A stretch of DNA of 43,596 nt from contig JAGAUJ010000014.1 in NCBI GenBank assembly GCA_017620845.1, forward strand, positions 1 to 43,596, written 5' to 3'. Below the pieces are notes generated by a model. That model worked only from the letters and a program-made list of their open reading frames with translations, made no database searches and had not been told where the DNA came from. Below are positions 1 through 9,892 of the stretch, in pieces. The position numbers and the translations under genes are program-made. Each line of letters begins with the position of its first letter. Positions within the stretch are counted from its first letter, which is position 1. The DNA is from Rickettsiales bacterium (GTDB lineage: Bacteria > Pseudomonadota > Alphaproteobacteria > Rickettsiales > UBA1997).

Positions 1-22
1 GAGAGAGAGAGAGAGAGAGAGA
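1..22. repeat. (GA)11 dinucleotide repeat at the window edge
   Basis: Eleven perfect GA units begin the window. They fall inside the reading frame of the type ISP-like gene and would encode alternating Ser-Leu on the minus strand. They could be a real length-variable microsatellite or an assembly end artefact. A whole-codon change needs three GA units, so any other length change would break the frame. Confidence 0.8.
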
Positions 23-694
23 AGAGTTGTTAAATTTCTCCATTGCTAATGCTTCGGCAATTTTAAGTGAAGTGAAAGTTTTACCAGTTCCGCAGGCCAT
101 AATTAATTTTCCCCTGTCAGCAGTTTTGTAATATTCTACTGCTTTATTTATTGCTTTTTGCTGGTGATTTCTTGGTGTTTTTTTGTTGATTGATATGTAT
201 TTACCTTTTACTAATTCTCCCCAGTTTATATCCATTTCTTCTAAATCATTTAAACTAATTATATAAAAAGTTTTTGATTGATTATTTATAACTTGTTGAG
301 CGTTATTGCTCCATCTGTTTGTTGTAGATACAAATATCATTGAAGAAAATTCTACTTTTTCATTTTTGTCATTAATAAAACTTTTATTACTTGTTGATAT
401 AAATGTGTCTAAATCATCTTTACTTATTGAATAATTTGTATCATAACATTTACATTGAATTGAATAATATTTGCCGTCATATGTTTCAATAACTAAGTCA
501 ATTCCAACATCTTGTCCGGCACTAAATTGTGTTTTATATGGAAAATCTTTCCATAACCATATATTTCTAATTATATTTTTATATGGTCCATATATTTTAA
601 AGAATTGTAATATTAATTCTTCAAATTTTGTTCCAATATCCCTTGTTGAAGTGCTGTTTTGTTGGTATTTTGCTAATACTTCTCTAAAATTCAT
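1..694 (-). CDS. Type ISP-like restriction enzyme, N-terminal part (nuclease + helicase), runs off left edge
   Basis: Reading from an ATG at 694-692, the frame is open to the window edge (about 231 codons). After an N-terminal STSxRDxGTKFE stretch there is a PD-(D/E)XK (Mrr-like) nuclease core, GQDVGIDLV followed by YSIQCKCY. A linker with TNRWS leads to the helicase start (RNHQQKAI) and a Walker A, MACGTGKT. This order matches type ISP restriction-modification enzymes of the LlaGI kind, single chains that join nuclease, ATP-driven translocase, methyltransferase and target recognition; the later parts would lie outside the window. After EALAMEKF the frame enters a CT-repeat (the GA run at 1-22 on the plus strand), where the family normally has a strand ending in LVPS, so the last residues are either repeat-expanded or an assembly artefact. 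No partner genes are visible. Seen: motifs. Inferred: the type ISP assignment. Confidence 0.8.
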   Translation of the reverse strand, partial: MNFREVLAKYQQNSTSTRDIGTKFEELILQFFKIYGPYKNIIRNIWLWKDFPYKTQFSAGQDVGIDLVIETYDGKYYSIQCKCYDTNYSISKDDLDTFISTSNKSFINDKNEKVEFSSMIFVSTTNRWSNNAQQVINNQSKTFYIISLNDLEEMDINWGELVKGKYISINKKTPRNHQQKAINKAVEYYKTADRGKLIMACGTGKTFTSLKIAEALAMEKFNNSSLSLSLS

Positions 695-869
695 AAAAAA
701 TCCTTATAAATAATGTAATTAAAATAATTCTATTTAGTTAATTAAATTATTATTTTTTTAAAAAACAACAAAATAAATTTAAATATCAAAAAATAACTAT
801 CTTTCAAAATTCCATTGCAAATAAAAATACTTACATTATCATTATTTTAAATAATATTACTTAAATACG

Positions 870-1202
870 ATGGTAGAAATAACAGAACTAAAAACTTTTA
901 TAGAAACAGAATTAGATAATTCAAAAATAACAGACTTACAAGTATTAGATGTTAACAAAAAAACTTCCTTAACTCAATATATATTTATAGGAACTGCGAA
1001 TAGCAACAGACAAGTTGACTCAACAGTAGATAATTTAAGAACAAAATTAAAAGAAGAGTTTAACATTATTCCTAAAAAAGCAGAAGGAAAGTCAACAGGT
1101 TGGGTTTTATTAGATCTTGGAGATATTTTTGTAAATATTTTTACACCAGAAGCAAGAGAAGAATATAAATTGGAGGATTTATGGACAAAAGAAATCAAAT
1201 AA
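870..1202 (+). CDS. rsfS: Ribosomal silencing factor RsfS
   Basis: 110 aa, the usual RsfS/Iojap length. The family binds ribosomal protein uL14 on the 50S subunit and blocks joining to the 30S, lowering translation in starvation. Visible family blocks are SLTQYIFIGTANSNRQV (about residues 31-47), the KAEGKSTGWVLLDLGDIFVNIF stretch split across about 71-92, and a closing REEYKLEDLW. The ATG at 870 is the first in the frame; no clear Shine-Dalgarno precedes it. The 3' end overlaps metG by 22 bases, so the two are very likely cotranscribed and translationally coupled. The usual alphaproteobacterial neighbours (nadD, proA, rlmH) are absent. Confidence 0.93.
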   Translation: MVEITELKTFIETELDNSKITDLQVLDVNKKTSLTQYIFIGTANSNRQVDSTVDNLRTKLKEEFNIIPKKAEGKSTGWVLLDLGDIFVNIFTPEAREEYKLEDLWTKEIK

Positions 1203-2884
1203 ATAAAAATATTTTCATAACAACGCCAATTTATTATGTAAATTCAGAACCACATATAGGCGGAGTTTATACAACCTTAATGGCAGATATAATAAACAAA
1301 TTCCATCAATTAAATGGTAAAAATACAAGATTTTTAACTGGAACGGATGAACACGGACAAAAAATTCAACAATCAGCAGAAAAGGCTGGCATTAAGGAAC
1401 AAGAATTTGTTGATAAAGTTTCTAAAACTTTTAGAGATGTTGCAGACTATATGAAATTTAATTATGATGATTTTATTAGAACAACTGAAATAAGACACAT
1501 TAAATTTGTCCAACAAATATGGCAACAATTAGTCAAAAACGATTGGTTATATAAAGGTAAATACGAAGGTTGGTATTGTATTAGTGATGAAGCATACTAT
1601 ACAGAAGATGAATTGATAAAACAAGAAGATGGAAGTTTTAAAACAACACTTGGTAAATCTGTAGAGTGGAAAGAAGAAGAAAGTTATTTTTTTAGATTAA
1701 GTGAATTTCAAGAAATATTATTAGATTTATACAAAAATACAAATTTTATTCAACCAAAATCAAGAAAAAATGAAGTAATTGCTTTTGTTGGTGGAAATAA
1801 TATAAAAGAAATTGAAAATGGTAATTTTACAAAAGGTTTTTTAAAAGATTTATCTGTTTCAAGAAATAATTTTTCTTGGGGAATAAAAATTCCTTGCAAT
1901 TGCAAAAATAAAGAGTTATTGCAAGATTTTAACACTTGGAAAAATGACATTAAAGATACTGAAAAACACGTTGTTTATGTTTGGTTGGATGCTTTATTTA
2001 ATTATCAATCAGCTTTGGAAAGTTTTCATAAATTAGAAGATTTTTGGAATAATGCAGATGTTATACATTTAGTTGGAAAAGATATTTTGCGATTTCATGC
2101 GGTTTACTGGCCGGCTTTTTTGATTGCGGTAAAATATCATAGAAATGAATTAAAAAGTGTAAATATACAAGATATTTTAAAAGCAAATATTTTACCTAAA
2201 AATGTTTTTGCTCATGGTTGGTGGACTAATGAGGGCAAAAAAATATCAAAATCACTTGGAAATGCCATAAGTGCAAAAAGTGAAATTAAGTGGTTAATGA
2301 CAGATTTTGGAATTACAGAAGATATTGCTATTGATTATTTAAAATACTATTTAGCAACTGAAACACAATTTGGAAATGATGGCGACTATTCAAGAAATAG
2401 ACTTGTTGAAAAAATTAATGCAGAATTAGTAAATAATATTGGAAATCTAATACAGCGCGTGTTATCAATGGTTTATAAAAATTTAGAAGGTAAAATTAAT
2501 TGTAATAATTTTATAGAAGTTACAGATTTAGAAGATAAGTTGATTAATAAAACTATTAATGTTTTTGATTTTCAAGAATATAAGGATTTAATTTTGCAAA
2601 TTTCTAATGATGCTAATAATTATATGGAAGAAAAAGCACCTTGGAATTTAAAAAAAGAGGGTAAAATTGAGGAATTAAAAGAAGTTCTGTATAATGAAAT
2701 TGAAAATATTAGAAAAATTGTGATTTTGTTACAACCTTTATGTCCTTATATAACAAGTAAAATTATTGAATTTTTGCAGTTAAAAAATGTTGATTTTTCT
2801 GCACTTTTTCATAATAAATATTTGTTAAAAGATTTAGTAATCACCGAACCGGTTGGTTTTTTCCCGAGATTACAAAAAAGATAG
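1181..2884 (+). CDS. metG: Methionyl-tRNA synthetase
   Basis: 567 aa class I aminoacyl-tRNA synthetase that charges tRNA-Met for initiation and elongation. The HIGH-type motif is PHIGG (residues 24-28) and the KMSKS-type motif is KISKS (354-358), followed by SLGN. The connective region carries EGWYCISDEAYYTEDEL without the paired Cys knuckles, typical of the short zinc-free bacterial type. The anticodon-binding helical domain follows (NIGNLIQRVLSM, then NNYMEEKAPWNLKK). There is no C-terminal tRNA-binding/dimerisation domain, which is normal for alphaproteobacteria. The start is fixed by a good GGAGG at 1171-1175 inside the end of rsfS. All its Trp codons are TGG. Confidence 0.97.
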   Translation: MDKRNQINKNIFITTPIYYVNSEPHIGGVYTTLMADIINKFHQLNGKNTRFLTGTDEHGQKIQQSAEKAGIKEQEFVDKVSKTFRDVADYMKFNYDDFIRTTEIRHIKFVQQIWQQLVKNDWLYKGKYEGWYCISDEAYYTEDELIKQEDGSFKTTLGKSVEWKEEESYFFRLSEFQEILLDLYKNTNFIQPKSRKNEVIAFVGGNNIKEIENGNFTKGFLKDLSVSRNNFSWGIKIPCNCKNKELLQDFNTWKNDIKDTEKHVVYVWLDALFNYQSALESFHKLEDFWNNADVIHLVGKDILRFHAVYWPAFLIAVKYHRNELKSVNIQDILKANILPKNVFAHGWWTNEGKKISKSLGNAISAKSEIKWLMTDFGITEDIAIDYLKYYLATETQFGNDGDYSRNRLVEKINAELVNNIGNLIQRVLSMVYKNLEGKINCNNFIEVTDLEDKLINKTINVFDFQEYKDLILQISNDANNYMEEKAPWNLKKEGKIEELKEVLYNEIENIRKIVILLQPLCPYITSKIIEFLQLKNVDFSALFHNKYLLKDLVITEPVGFFPRLQKR

Positions 2885-2913
2885 AAAAATAAATATTTAC
2901 TTAAAATATATCA

Positions 2914-3375
2914 TTAATAAAAAACTTTTTTAAATAAATACTGTTTGTATGCTATAAAAATATTTTTATTATATATGTCATTACTTATACACCTACAAAA
3001 TTGAACTTCTGTCTTCGTAAGATCATAACCAAACACACTTTTCAGTTGTGTATTTTTATACAATATAACAGTTTTATAAACAATCTCTGTTTTGTGATGT
3101 TTTTTTCTCAAAATTACAAATATATTTAACAACTCTTTCAAATATATTAAAGCCCACAAAAAATTTTTATTTTCTTTACCAGTCCAAATTACAATTGGAT
3201 GATTTACAAAACAACTTTTATAAAAATTTTTATTTTTAATCTTATATTTATTTCTGGTAACAGTGCTTAATATTTGCCCAAGTTCAAGAATTTGTTTATT
3301 TGCTCTTTTAAAATCAATAGCAAATAACAACAATGCTGAAATCTTTGGGTTTTTATTCAAAACAAATATTTGCAT
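2914..3375 (-). CDS. Degenerate protein resembling the pyrimidine-dimer DNA glycosylase/endonuclease V-like family
   Basis: 153 aa from the ATG at 3375-3373; an upstream in-frame ATG at 3393 would add six residues. It starts MQIFVLNKNP and continues with ILELGQILSTV, a NHPIVIWTGKENKNFLWAL block, KKHHKTE, and a C-terminal YKQYLFKK. From memory this order matches phage/bacterial proteins annotated as pyrimidine-dimer DNA glycosylase, which start M-I-F-V-L-D, carry a DKHVVKMILE helix, then KNHPCTxW and YRYGKxHKTE. Here the conserved DKHVVK segment reads IDFKRANK and the RYGK is lost, so the active site looks eroded. It converges on metG and no terminator is evident. It may be a pseudogene in decay or a diverged, inactive relative. 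The family call is inference. Confidence 0.45.
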   Translation of the reverse strand: MQIFVLNKNPKISALLLFAIDFKRANKQILELGQILSTVTRNKYKIKNKNFYKSCFVNHPIVIWTGKENKNFLWALIYLKELLNIFVILRKKHHKTEIVYKTVILYKNTQLKSVFGYDLTKTEVQFCRCISNDIYNKNIFIAYKQYLFKKVFY

Positions 3376-3570
3376 AATAATATTTATACACAATTAATAA
3401 ATCAATAATGATTGCTATTAATTTACTTTCCATACCTACTAATATTTAGTATAATTTAATAACCAAATATAATCCTTTTATCATTTTATATATAAAATTT
3501 ATAATTATTAATTTATAACTCTTATTTACTTACTATATGACTCTGTATTTGAAAATTTTATATTATTTAA

Positions 3571-3647
3571 TGGCGCACCCATAGGGACTCGAACCCTAAA
3601 CCGTCTGGTTCGAAGCCAGATACTCTATCCAATTGAGCTATAGGTGC
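3571..3647 (-). tRNA. tRNA-Arg (anticodon TCG)
   Basis: Minus-strand cloverleaf with acceptor GCACCTA paired to TGGGTGC (one G-T pair). The D-arm contains AGCTCAATTGGATAGAGT. The anticodon stem TCTGG/CCAGA encloses loop CTTCGAA, giving anticodon TCG. The T-arm is GGGTTCGAGTCCC, discriminator G, and CCA is encoded. It would read CGN arginine codons. It stands alone between the glycosylase-like gene and gyrB, and the tRNA-proximal DNA shows no attachment-site duplication. Confidence 0.95.
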
Positions 3648-3760
3648 AATCAGCTCAATATTAACATTAAAATGATAAAAAGTCAATGAAAAACATTATA
3701 ATATTATTTAAAAATTATAATTCTTGAAAATAAATTAATTAAATTTATAATCATAAGTAA

Positions 3761-6214
<2,454 letters not shown>

Positions 6215-6462
6215 TGAAATTATAATATAATATTAATTAGGTTTTATCTTATAGCACTATATTTTTTAAATCCAATAATCAATATTATGAAATAACATAT
6301 TAAAAATTGTTGTTTATATAATGTTTTGTTTAGATACATTTACTTAAAAAATATAAATAACGTTCTAATATAGAACTACAGTTTATTTATAGACATAAAA
6401 TGTATGATGCCATATTATAAATTTATATTATTATTTATATTATACCCATGTTATGTTATAGT
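6215..6462. other. Spacer after gyrB, no gene seen
   Basis: AT-only DNA with many stops in all frames. I see no clear terminator hairpin after gyrB and no tRNA or structured RNA. The spacer continues into the broken small ORF at 6463. Confidence 0.5.
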
Positions 6463-6738
6463 ATGACACTACAATTTAACAATAAAATAAATAATGATAC
6501 ATACCAACAAAATAATCAATTGTTTGTAGATAACAATTATATTTTACACTATACAATAAAAACAATATAAATACAACATCAACAAAATTTAATAAAACTT
6601 AAAAATAACAATAGAAATAATAATAGTTCTGAAAAACTAAGACAATTTTTTGATCCAGACAACATGATTGGTTTGGCAAATCTCATTGCGATGTTTATTT
6701 ATTTTATAAAAACACATGTTAATAAACTTGCTAAATAG
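6463..6738 (+). pseudogene. Small ORF interrupted by an in-frame TAA
   Basis: From ATG at 6463 the frame codes 35 residues, reaches TAA at 6568-6570, and continues in the same frame for 55 more codons to TAG at 6736-6738. The second half is the more protein-like: EKLRQFFDPDNMIGLANLIA and then a hydrophobic MFIYFIKTHVNKL, which could be a membrane segment. Asn-rich stretches flank the stop. No family is recognised. It could be one decayed gene of about 91 codons or chance reading in AT-rich DNA; the G/C-containing second half argues mildly for a remnant. Confidence 0.3.
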
Positions 6739-6846
6739 CCCTTGGTAAATATACTGAAATATTGGATATTTTATAAAAAATAAGCACACAACACAGAACC
6801 ACAAAATATTTCAAAAACAATAAATCATTTATTAATAAAATAAATT

Positions 6847-6869
6847 ACCATGCTGTAAGCATATATGGT
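6847..6869 (-). terminator. Hairpin after the 562-aa protease-like gene
   Basis: ACCAT (6847-6851) pairs with ATGGT (6865-6869), and an inner ATGCT/AGCAT arm closes on a GTA loop. On the minus strand it follows the stop codon of the gene at 6891 by about 20 bases and is followed by a T-rich run. It fits a Rho-independent terminator, though the stem is AT-rich and bulged. Confidence 0.55.
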
Positions 6870-6890
6870 GTAATTATAATAAAAAGGTTA

Positions 6891-8579
6891 TTATTTACCC
6901 ATATTAAATCCTTTTGTTGTTATTTGTTGACCTGAAATTTGTTGACTTGATGGTATAGTAGTAGAACCATCCATATTCTGCACTGTTATTCCACTTAAAC
7001 CACTAATGCTTTTTGTTAAATTTGATGAACAACCAAAACCAACTTTGTCTCTATTAACCGAATCATAATATTTCTTTTTCTCATTATAATATTGTTCATA
7101 AGTTATATTTTGATTATTATCATTTACACATGTATATGTTGTTAGTTGTTGATATATACCAGTAGCAATATTATTATACATTGCTGTTAAATTGTTACAT
7201 TCCGTATTGTTAAACTTGCTATATTCTCCACAATCTTTATAATAATCATTTGTATGTAACTCTCTCAAACACTCATTTGCTACAGTTGTATTACCCATAA
7301 TTAAATCTTTATAATAATTAAATTGTGCAAATAACTCCACTAATTTTTTAGCTTCGGGTTCATTAATATCCGCTTTAGAACTAATTGTTCCTACACTATT
7401 GTTACATACTTTTATGCATGTAATTTGTTTTGATATATTTTCAGCTTTATTATACATTCTTTTGGCCCTATCAAGAAGCATAATATCAAATTTATTATGA
7501 AATTGTTGTTCTTTATTGGGTCTTAATAAAGATAGATTGGTTTCAAGATCAAATTTTAACGCGCGTTTTTTTACAGATGTGTCCGGTGTTTGGTCTTTAT
7601 CAAATATATCAGTTATAATTTTACTAACAGATTTTAAATTTACACAATAACTCCCACACATCTGATCCACGTTAAAACCATTCTTAAATTTTACACATTT
7701 ATTATTACACAATGTCTTATCAATGATATCCGAAACCTTATTGGCAACTTCTGCTTGTATTTTACAATCCTTAAATTTTATTAAAAGTTCATCTATATTT
7801 TTACATTTTAAACACTCTTCAGAGCAGTTATATGTCCACAATGCGCAACAGTCACCCATTTGTAAAGATTCAACAGATAATTTATGATCGTCTTTTAAAA
7901 AACCACCAAATACATCTGGGTCGTAATGATATAAAGAACTATCAAATGAATATAATCTATCCTTAAGTGGTTTATTATTATTTGACAAATCAACAATCAA
8001 AGTAGTAATATGACCGTTAATCGCTATTGGTATAATGGCAAAGTTTGGCTCAGAATCAGTTATACTTAAATTAAAATCAGTAAGAAATTGAGTAAGTGGA
8101 TTCAATTTACTTTCTTTTAATTTATTAAAATAATCTTTTTCAATTTCATGTGGTAATCTTACATTATCAACCCTATTGTTATTTTTACATACAATTTGAG
8201 GATAAGTTAATTCATTTGGTGTTCGGAAATCATAATTGTCAGATAATTCTATCCTACTTTTCATTATGTTATCAAGTTCTTTACTTAAATCATTAACCTT
8301 ATTCTCATTAGTTACTATAACACGACCATATCTATCAACTTTAAAAACATCATTAGTTTCGTTAGGTATGCCGATATTGTTTTCAGAAAGATCATCAGCT
8401 TTTGAAATTGGGCAAGTATCATAGTAAGTTGAAACCTTGGTATTTTCATTATAACACACCGAAAATGCCTTTGAAACCCTATTTTGTGCATCGTACGTAT
8501 AAAAAGTTCTCCATGTCTCAGTAAATGATTTTTCAGTTTTATCATCTTGTTTAGTAATATTTCTACAAACTTCACTCAA
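6891..8579 (-). CDS. Cysteine-rich protein with CE-clan (Ulp1/YopJ-like) protease signature; 5' end frameshifted
   Basis: 562 codons from the only possible in-frame start, a TTG at 8579-8577 with no ribosome site. About residues 180-250 resemble a CE-clan cysteine protease (C48/YopJ, the fold of SUMO/ubiquitin proteases and bacterial effectors). GHITTLIVD supplies His190, YSFDSS supplies Asp213, and SLQMGDCCALW supplies Gln240 and Cys244, the His-Asp-Gln-Cys order of the clan, although Q-to-C spacing is shorter than usual. Some 25 cysteines are spread through the protein and the C-terminal half is helical and unrecognised. The frame is blocked upstream by TAA at 8603-8601, directly before a run of ten A. 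Skipping one A joins it to a clean upstream ORF starting ATG at 8736 (next entry), giving about 607 residues. It may be phase-variable, rescued by slippage, or broken. If functional, a secreted host-directed protease is the best guess; no signal peptide is seen. The family call is inference. Confidence 0.5.
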   Translation of the reverse strand: MSEVCRNITKQDDKTEKSFTETWRTFYTYDAQNRVSKAFSVCYNENTKVSTYYDTCPISKADDLSENNIGIPNETNDVFKVDRYGRVIVTNENKVNDLSKELDNIMKSRIELSDNYDFRTPNELTYPQIVCKNNNRVDNVRLPHEIEKDYFNKLKESKLNPLTQFLTDFNLSITDSEPNFAIIPIAINGHITTLIVDLSNNNKPLKDRLYSFDSSLYHYDPDVFGGFLKDDHKLSVESLQMGDCCALWTYNCSEECLKCKNIDELLIKFKDCKIQAEVANKVSDIIDKTLCNNKCVKFKNGFNVDQMCGSYCVNLKSVSKIITDIFDKDQTPDTSVKKRALKFDLETNLSLLRPNKEQQFHNKFDIMLLDRAKRMYNKAENISKQITCIKVCNNSVGTISSKADINEPEAKKLVELFAQFNYYKDLIMGNTTVANECLRELHTNDYYKDCGEYSKFNNTECNNLTAMYNNIATGIYQQLTTYTCVNDNNQNITYEQYYNEKKKYYDSVNRDKVGFGCSSNLTKSISGLSGITVQNMDGSTTIPSSQQISGQQITTKGFNMGK

Positions 8580-8589
8580 ATAATATCTA

Positions 8590-8736
8590 TTATTTTTTTT
8601 TTATAATTTTTATAGTTGAACTATTGTGATTTATAAGAAAAGAATCAAGCGCTCCAGAATTAGTAATATTAACCTTATAAATTTCGCTACCCAACCATCG
8701 GAGTGTCGGATCTTGCAAATGATCTGTTATATCCAT
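8590..8736 (-). pseudogene. Separated 5' end of the protease-like gene (frame -1 relative to the rest)
   Basis: ATG at 8736-8734 opens a 48-codon frame that ends in three AAA codons and TAA at 8592-8590. It contains QDPTLRWLGSEIYKVN and INHNSSTIKII. The A-run at 8602-8593 (ten A on the minus strand) is the junction: with nine A the frame runs on as KKNNRYYLSEVCRN into the main ORF without a stop. The joined sequence reads as ordinary protein, which is why I treat this as the true N-terminus. A read-level check of the homopolymer would separate an assembly error from real variation. Confidence 0.55.
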
Positions 8737-8831
8737 ATATACACCATATTGTTATTATAATAGTTATTTGCACTCCCATCTAACCCAACCTCAACAATAT
8801 AGCGATATTATACTATAATTATTCTTTATAC

Positions 8832-8864
8832 ACAGAACACCAACATTTTATGTTGGCGTTCTGT
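8832..8864 (-). terminator. Strong terminator after the proline-rich small gene
   Basis: ACAGAAC (8832-8838) pairs with GTTCTGT (8858-8864), and an inner CCAACAT/ATGTTGG arm follows after one mismatch on each side. The stem is about 14 bp, unusually G/C-containing for this window. It lies just downstream of the TAG of the gene at 8878 on the minus strand and ends in an AT-rich tail. It isolates that gene from the protease-like gene. Confidence 0.75.
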
Positions 8865-8877
8865 CGTTGTTATCTAT

Positions 8878-9162
8878 CTACCACCAATTTGATGATCTTC
8901 TTTCAAATTCAATCATTGCATTAAAACTTTTTATATCGGCCTCTATTTCTTCTTCTACTGTCATAAATTCAAAAGCATCTTCTGGTAAACCAAAAAGTCT
9001 CTTTGCCTCTTCTAAATTTGACCTACGAATACGGATTTTTTCATTAGTAGTATTATCGCCACTAGTGTTATTATTAATTTTGTTAGTAATATTAGCATCT
9101 GTTTTTGATTCTACAATCATATTACTCGGTAGTGGCGGTGGCGCCGGTATATTATAATCCAT
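8878..9162 (-). CDS. Small proline-rich protein of unknown function
   Basis: 94 aa from ATG at 9162. The N-terminus is MDYNIPAPPPLPSNM, then a polar Asn/Thr linker (about 19-42), then a charged helical part with IRIRRSNLEEAKRLFGLPED and a run of Glu near EEEIEADIK, ending in NWW. No family is recognised. A PxPPPLP segment is the kind of sequence eukaryotic SH3, EVH1 or profilin proteins bind, so a host-directed role is possible but unproven; there is no signal peptide or membrane segment. It has its own strong terminator and sits upstream of the protease-like gene on the same strand. The base composition of the proline segment (GGTGGCGGTGGCGCCGG on the plus strand) is much richer in G/C than its surroundings. 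Confidence 0.6.
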   Translation of the reverse strand: MDYNIPAPPPLPSNMIVESKTDANITNKINNNTSGDNTTNEKIRIRRSNLEEAKRLFGLPEDAFEFMTVEEEIEADIKSFNAMIEFERRSSNWW

Positions 9163-9468
9163 AATAATACATATTTGTTAGTATATAAACAATATAGTAA
9201 TATAAAATTATATTGTCAAGAAAAATATATTATTAGTTGTATAAAAAATATTAATTGACAGAATAAATAACATTTATCAATACAAAACAATATTTTTATT
9301 TAAAAATAAAGTAACTAAATTATTTTTAATTTAAAAACTATACAAACAATAATATTATTAATACAAAAACACTAAAAATTCCCAATTATTTCTCATCAAA
9401 ATAAACTATTTTCATAATATTATTTTTTTACTTGATTTTTTTATATTTATATTTAAACTTATAAGAGT
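9163..9468. other. AT-rich spacer, no gene seen
   Basis: About 306 bases of almost pure A/T between the small proline-rich gene and tRNA-Ser. Stops occur in every frame, and I see no hairpin, repeat or tRNA. It would have to hold the promoters of the leftward small gene and of the tRNA, but AT content makes any -10 call meaningless here. Confidence 0.5.
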
Positions 9469-9558
9469 GGATAGGTGGCAGAGTGGTCGATTGCTCCGGT
9501 CTTGAAAACCGGCGAGGGTGCAAGCTCTCCGGGGGTTCGAATCCCTCCCTATCCGCCA
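9469..9558 (+). tRNA. tRNA-Ser (anticodon TGA)
   Basis: 90 bases including CCA. Acceptor GGATAGG pairs with CCTATCC and D-arm is GCAGAGTGGTCGATTGC. The anticodon stem CCGGT/ACCGG holds loop CTTGAAA, giving anticodon TGA (reads UCN). The long variable arm CGAGGGTGCAAGCTCTCC is class II, as expected for serine. T-arm is GGGGGTTCGAATCCCTC, discriminator G. It marks the boundary between the leftward effector-like genes and two rightward orphan genes. Confidence 0.96.
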
Positions 9559-9892
9559 TTTATAGATTTTAATAAATAGATTTAATGCTATTTTTTAGTT
9601 GTAAGCCACATTCAAATAATAAAACAAGTAAAAATTAGATCTATTTATAAAAGTTCAAAATACCATATCTTTTATTTATTAATTATTTATTATTATGTCT
9701 ATTTTAATAATAGGTTTTAATAAATAACTTCAAATTTATCTTTATTTATTATAAGATTAATTTATAAATTATACTAAATAATTAAACTTTTTAATATATC
9801 ATATTTATATAATAAATATTATAATAATATTGAATATTAATTATTTTAAAATAATATTTATTCTATCTTGTATAGAAAGTAATTAAAATAAT
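9559..9892. other. AT-rich spacer, no gene seen
   Basis: About 334 bases, nearly all A/T, between tRNA-Ser and the orphan gene at 9893. No copy of the tRNA 3' end, no integrase and no repeat is visible, so there is no sign of tRNA-targeted integration on this side. Confidence 0.5.

Noticed and set aside
8878..9162. WH2/actin-nucleating domain in the proline-rich protein
   Set aside because: IRIRRSNLEEAKRLFGLP lacks the WH2 LKKV/T pattern; only the proline segment remains suggestive.
9469..9892. tRNA-Ser as an integration site for the accessory stretch
   Set aside because: No duplicated tRNA 3' end and no integrase seen on either side.
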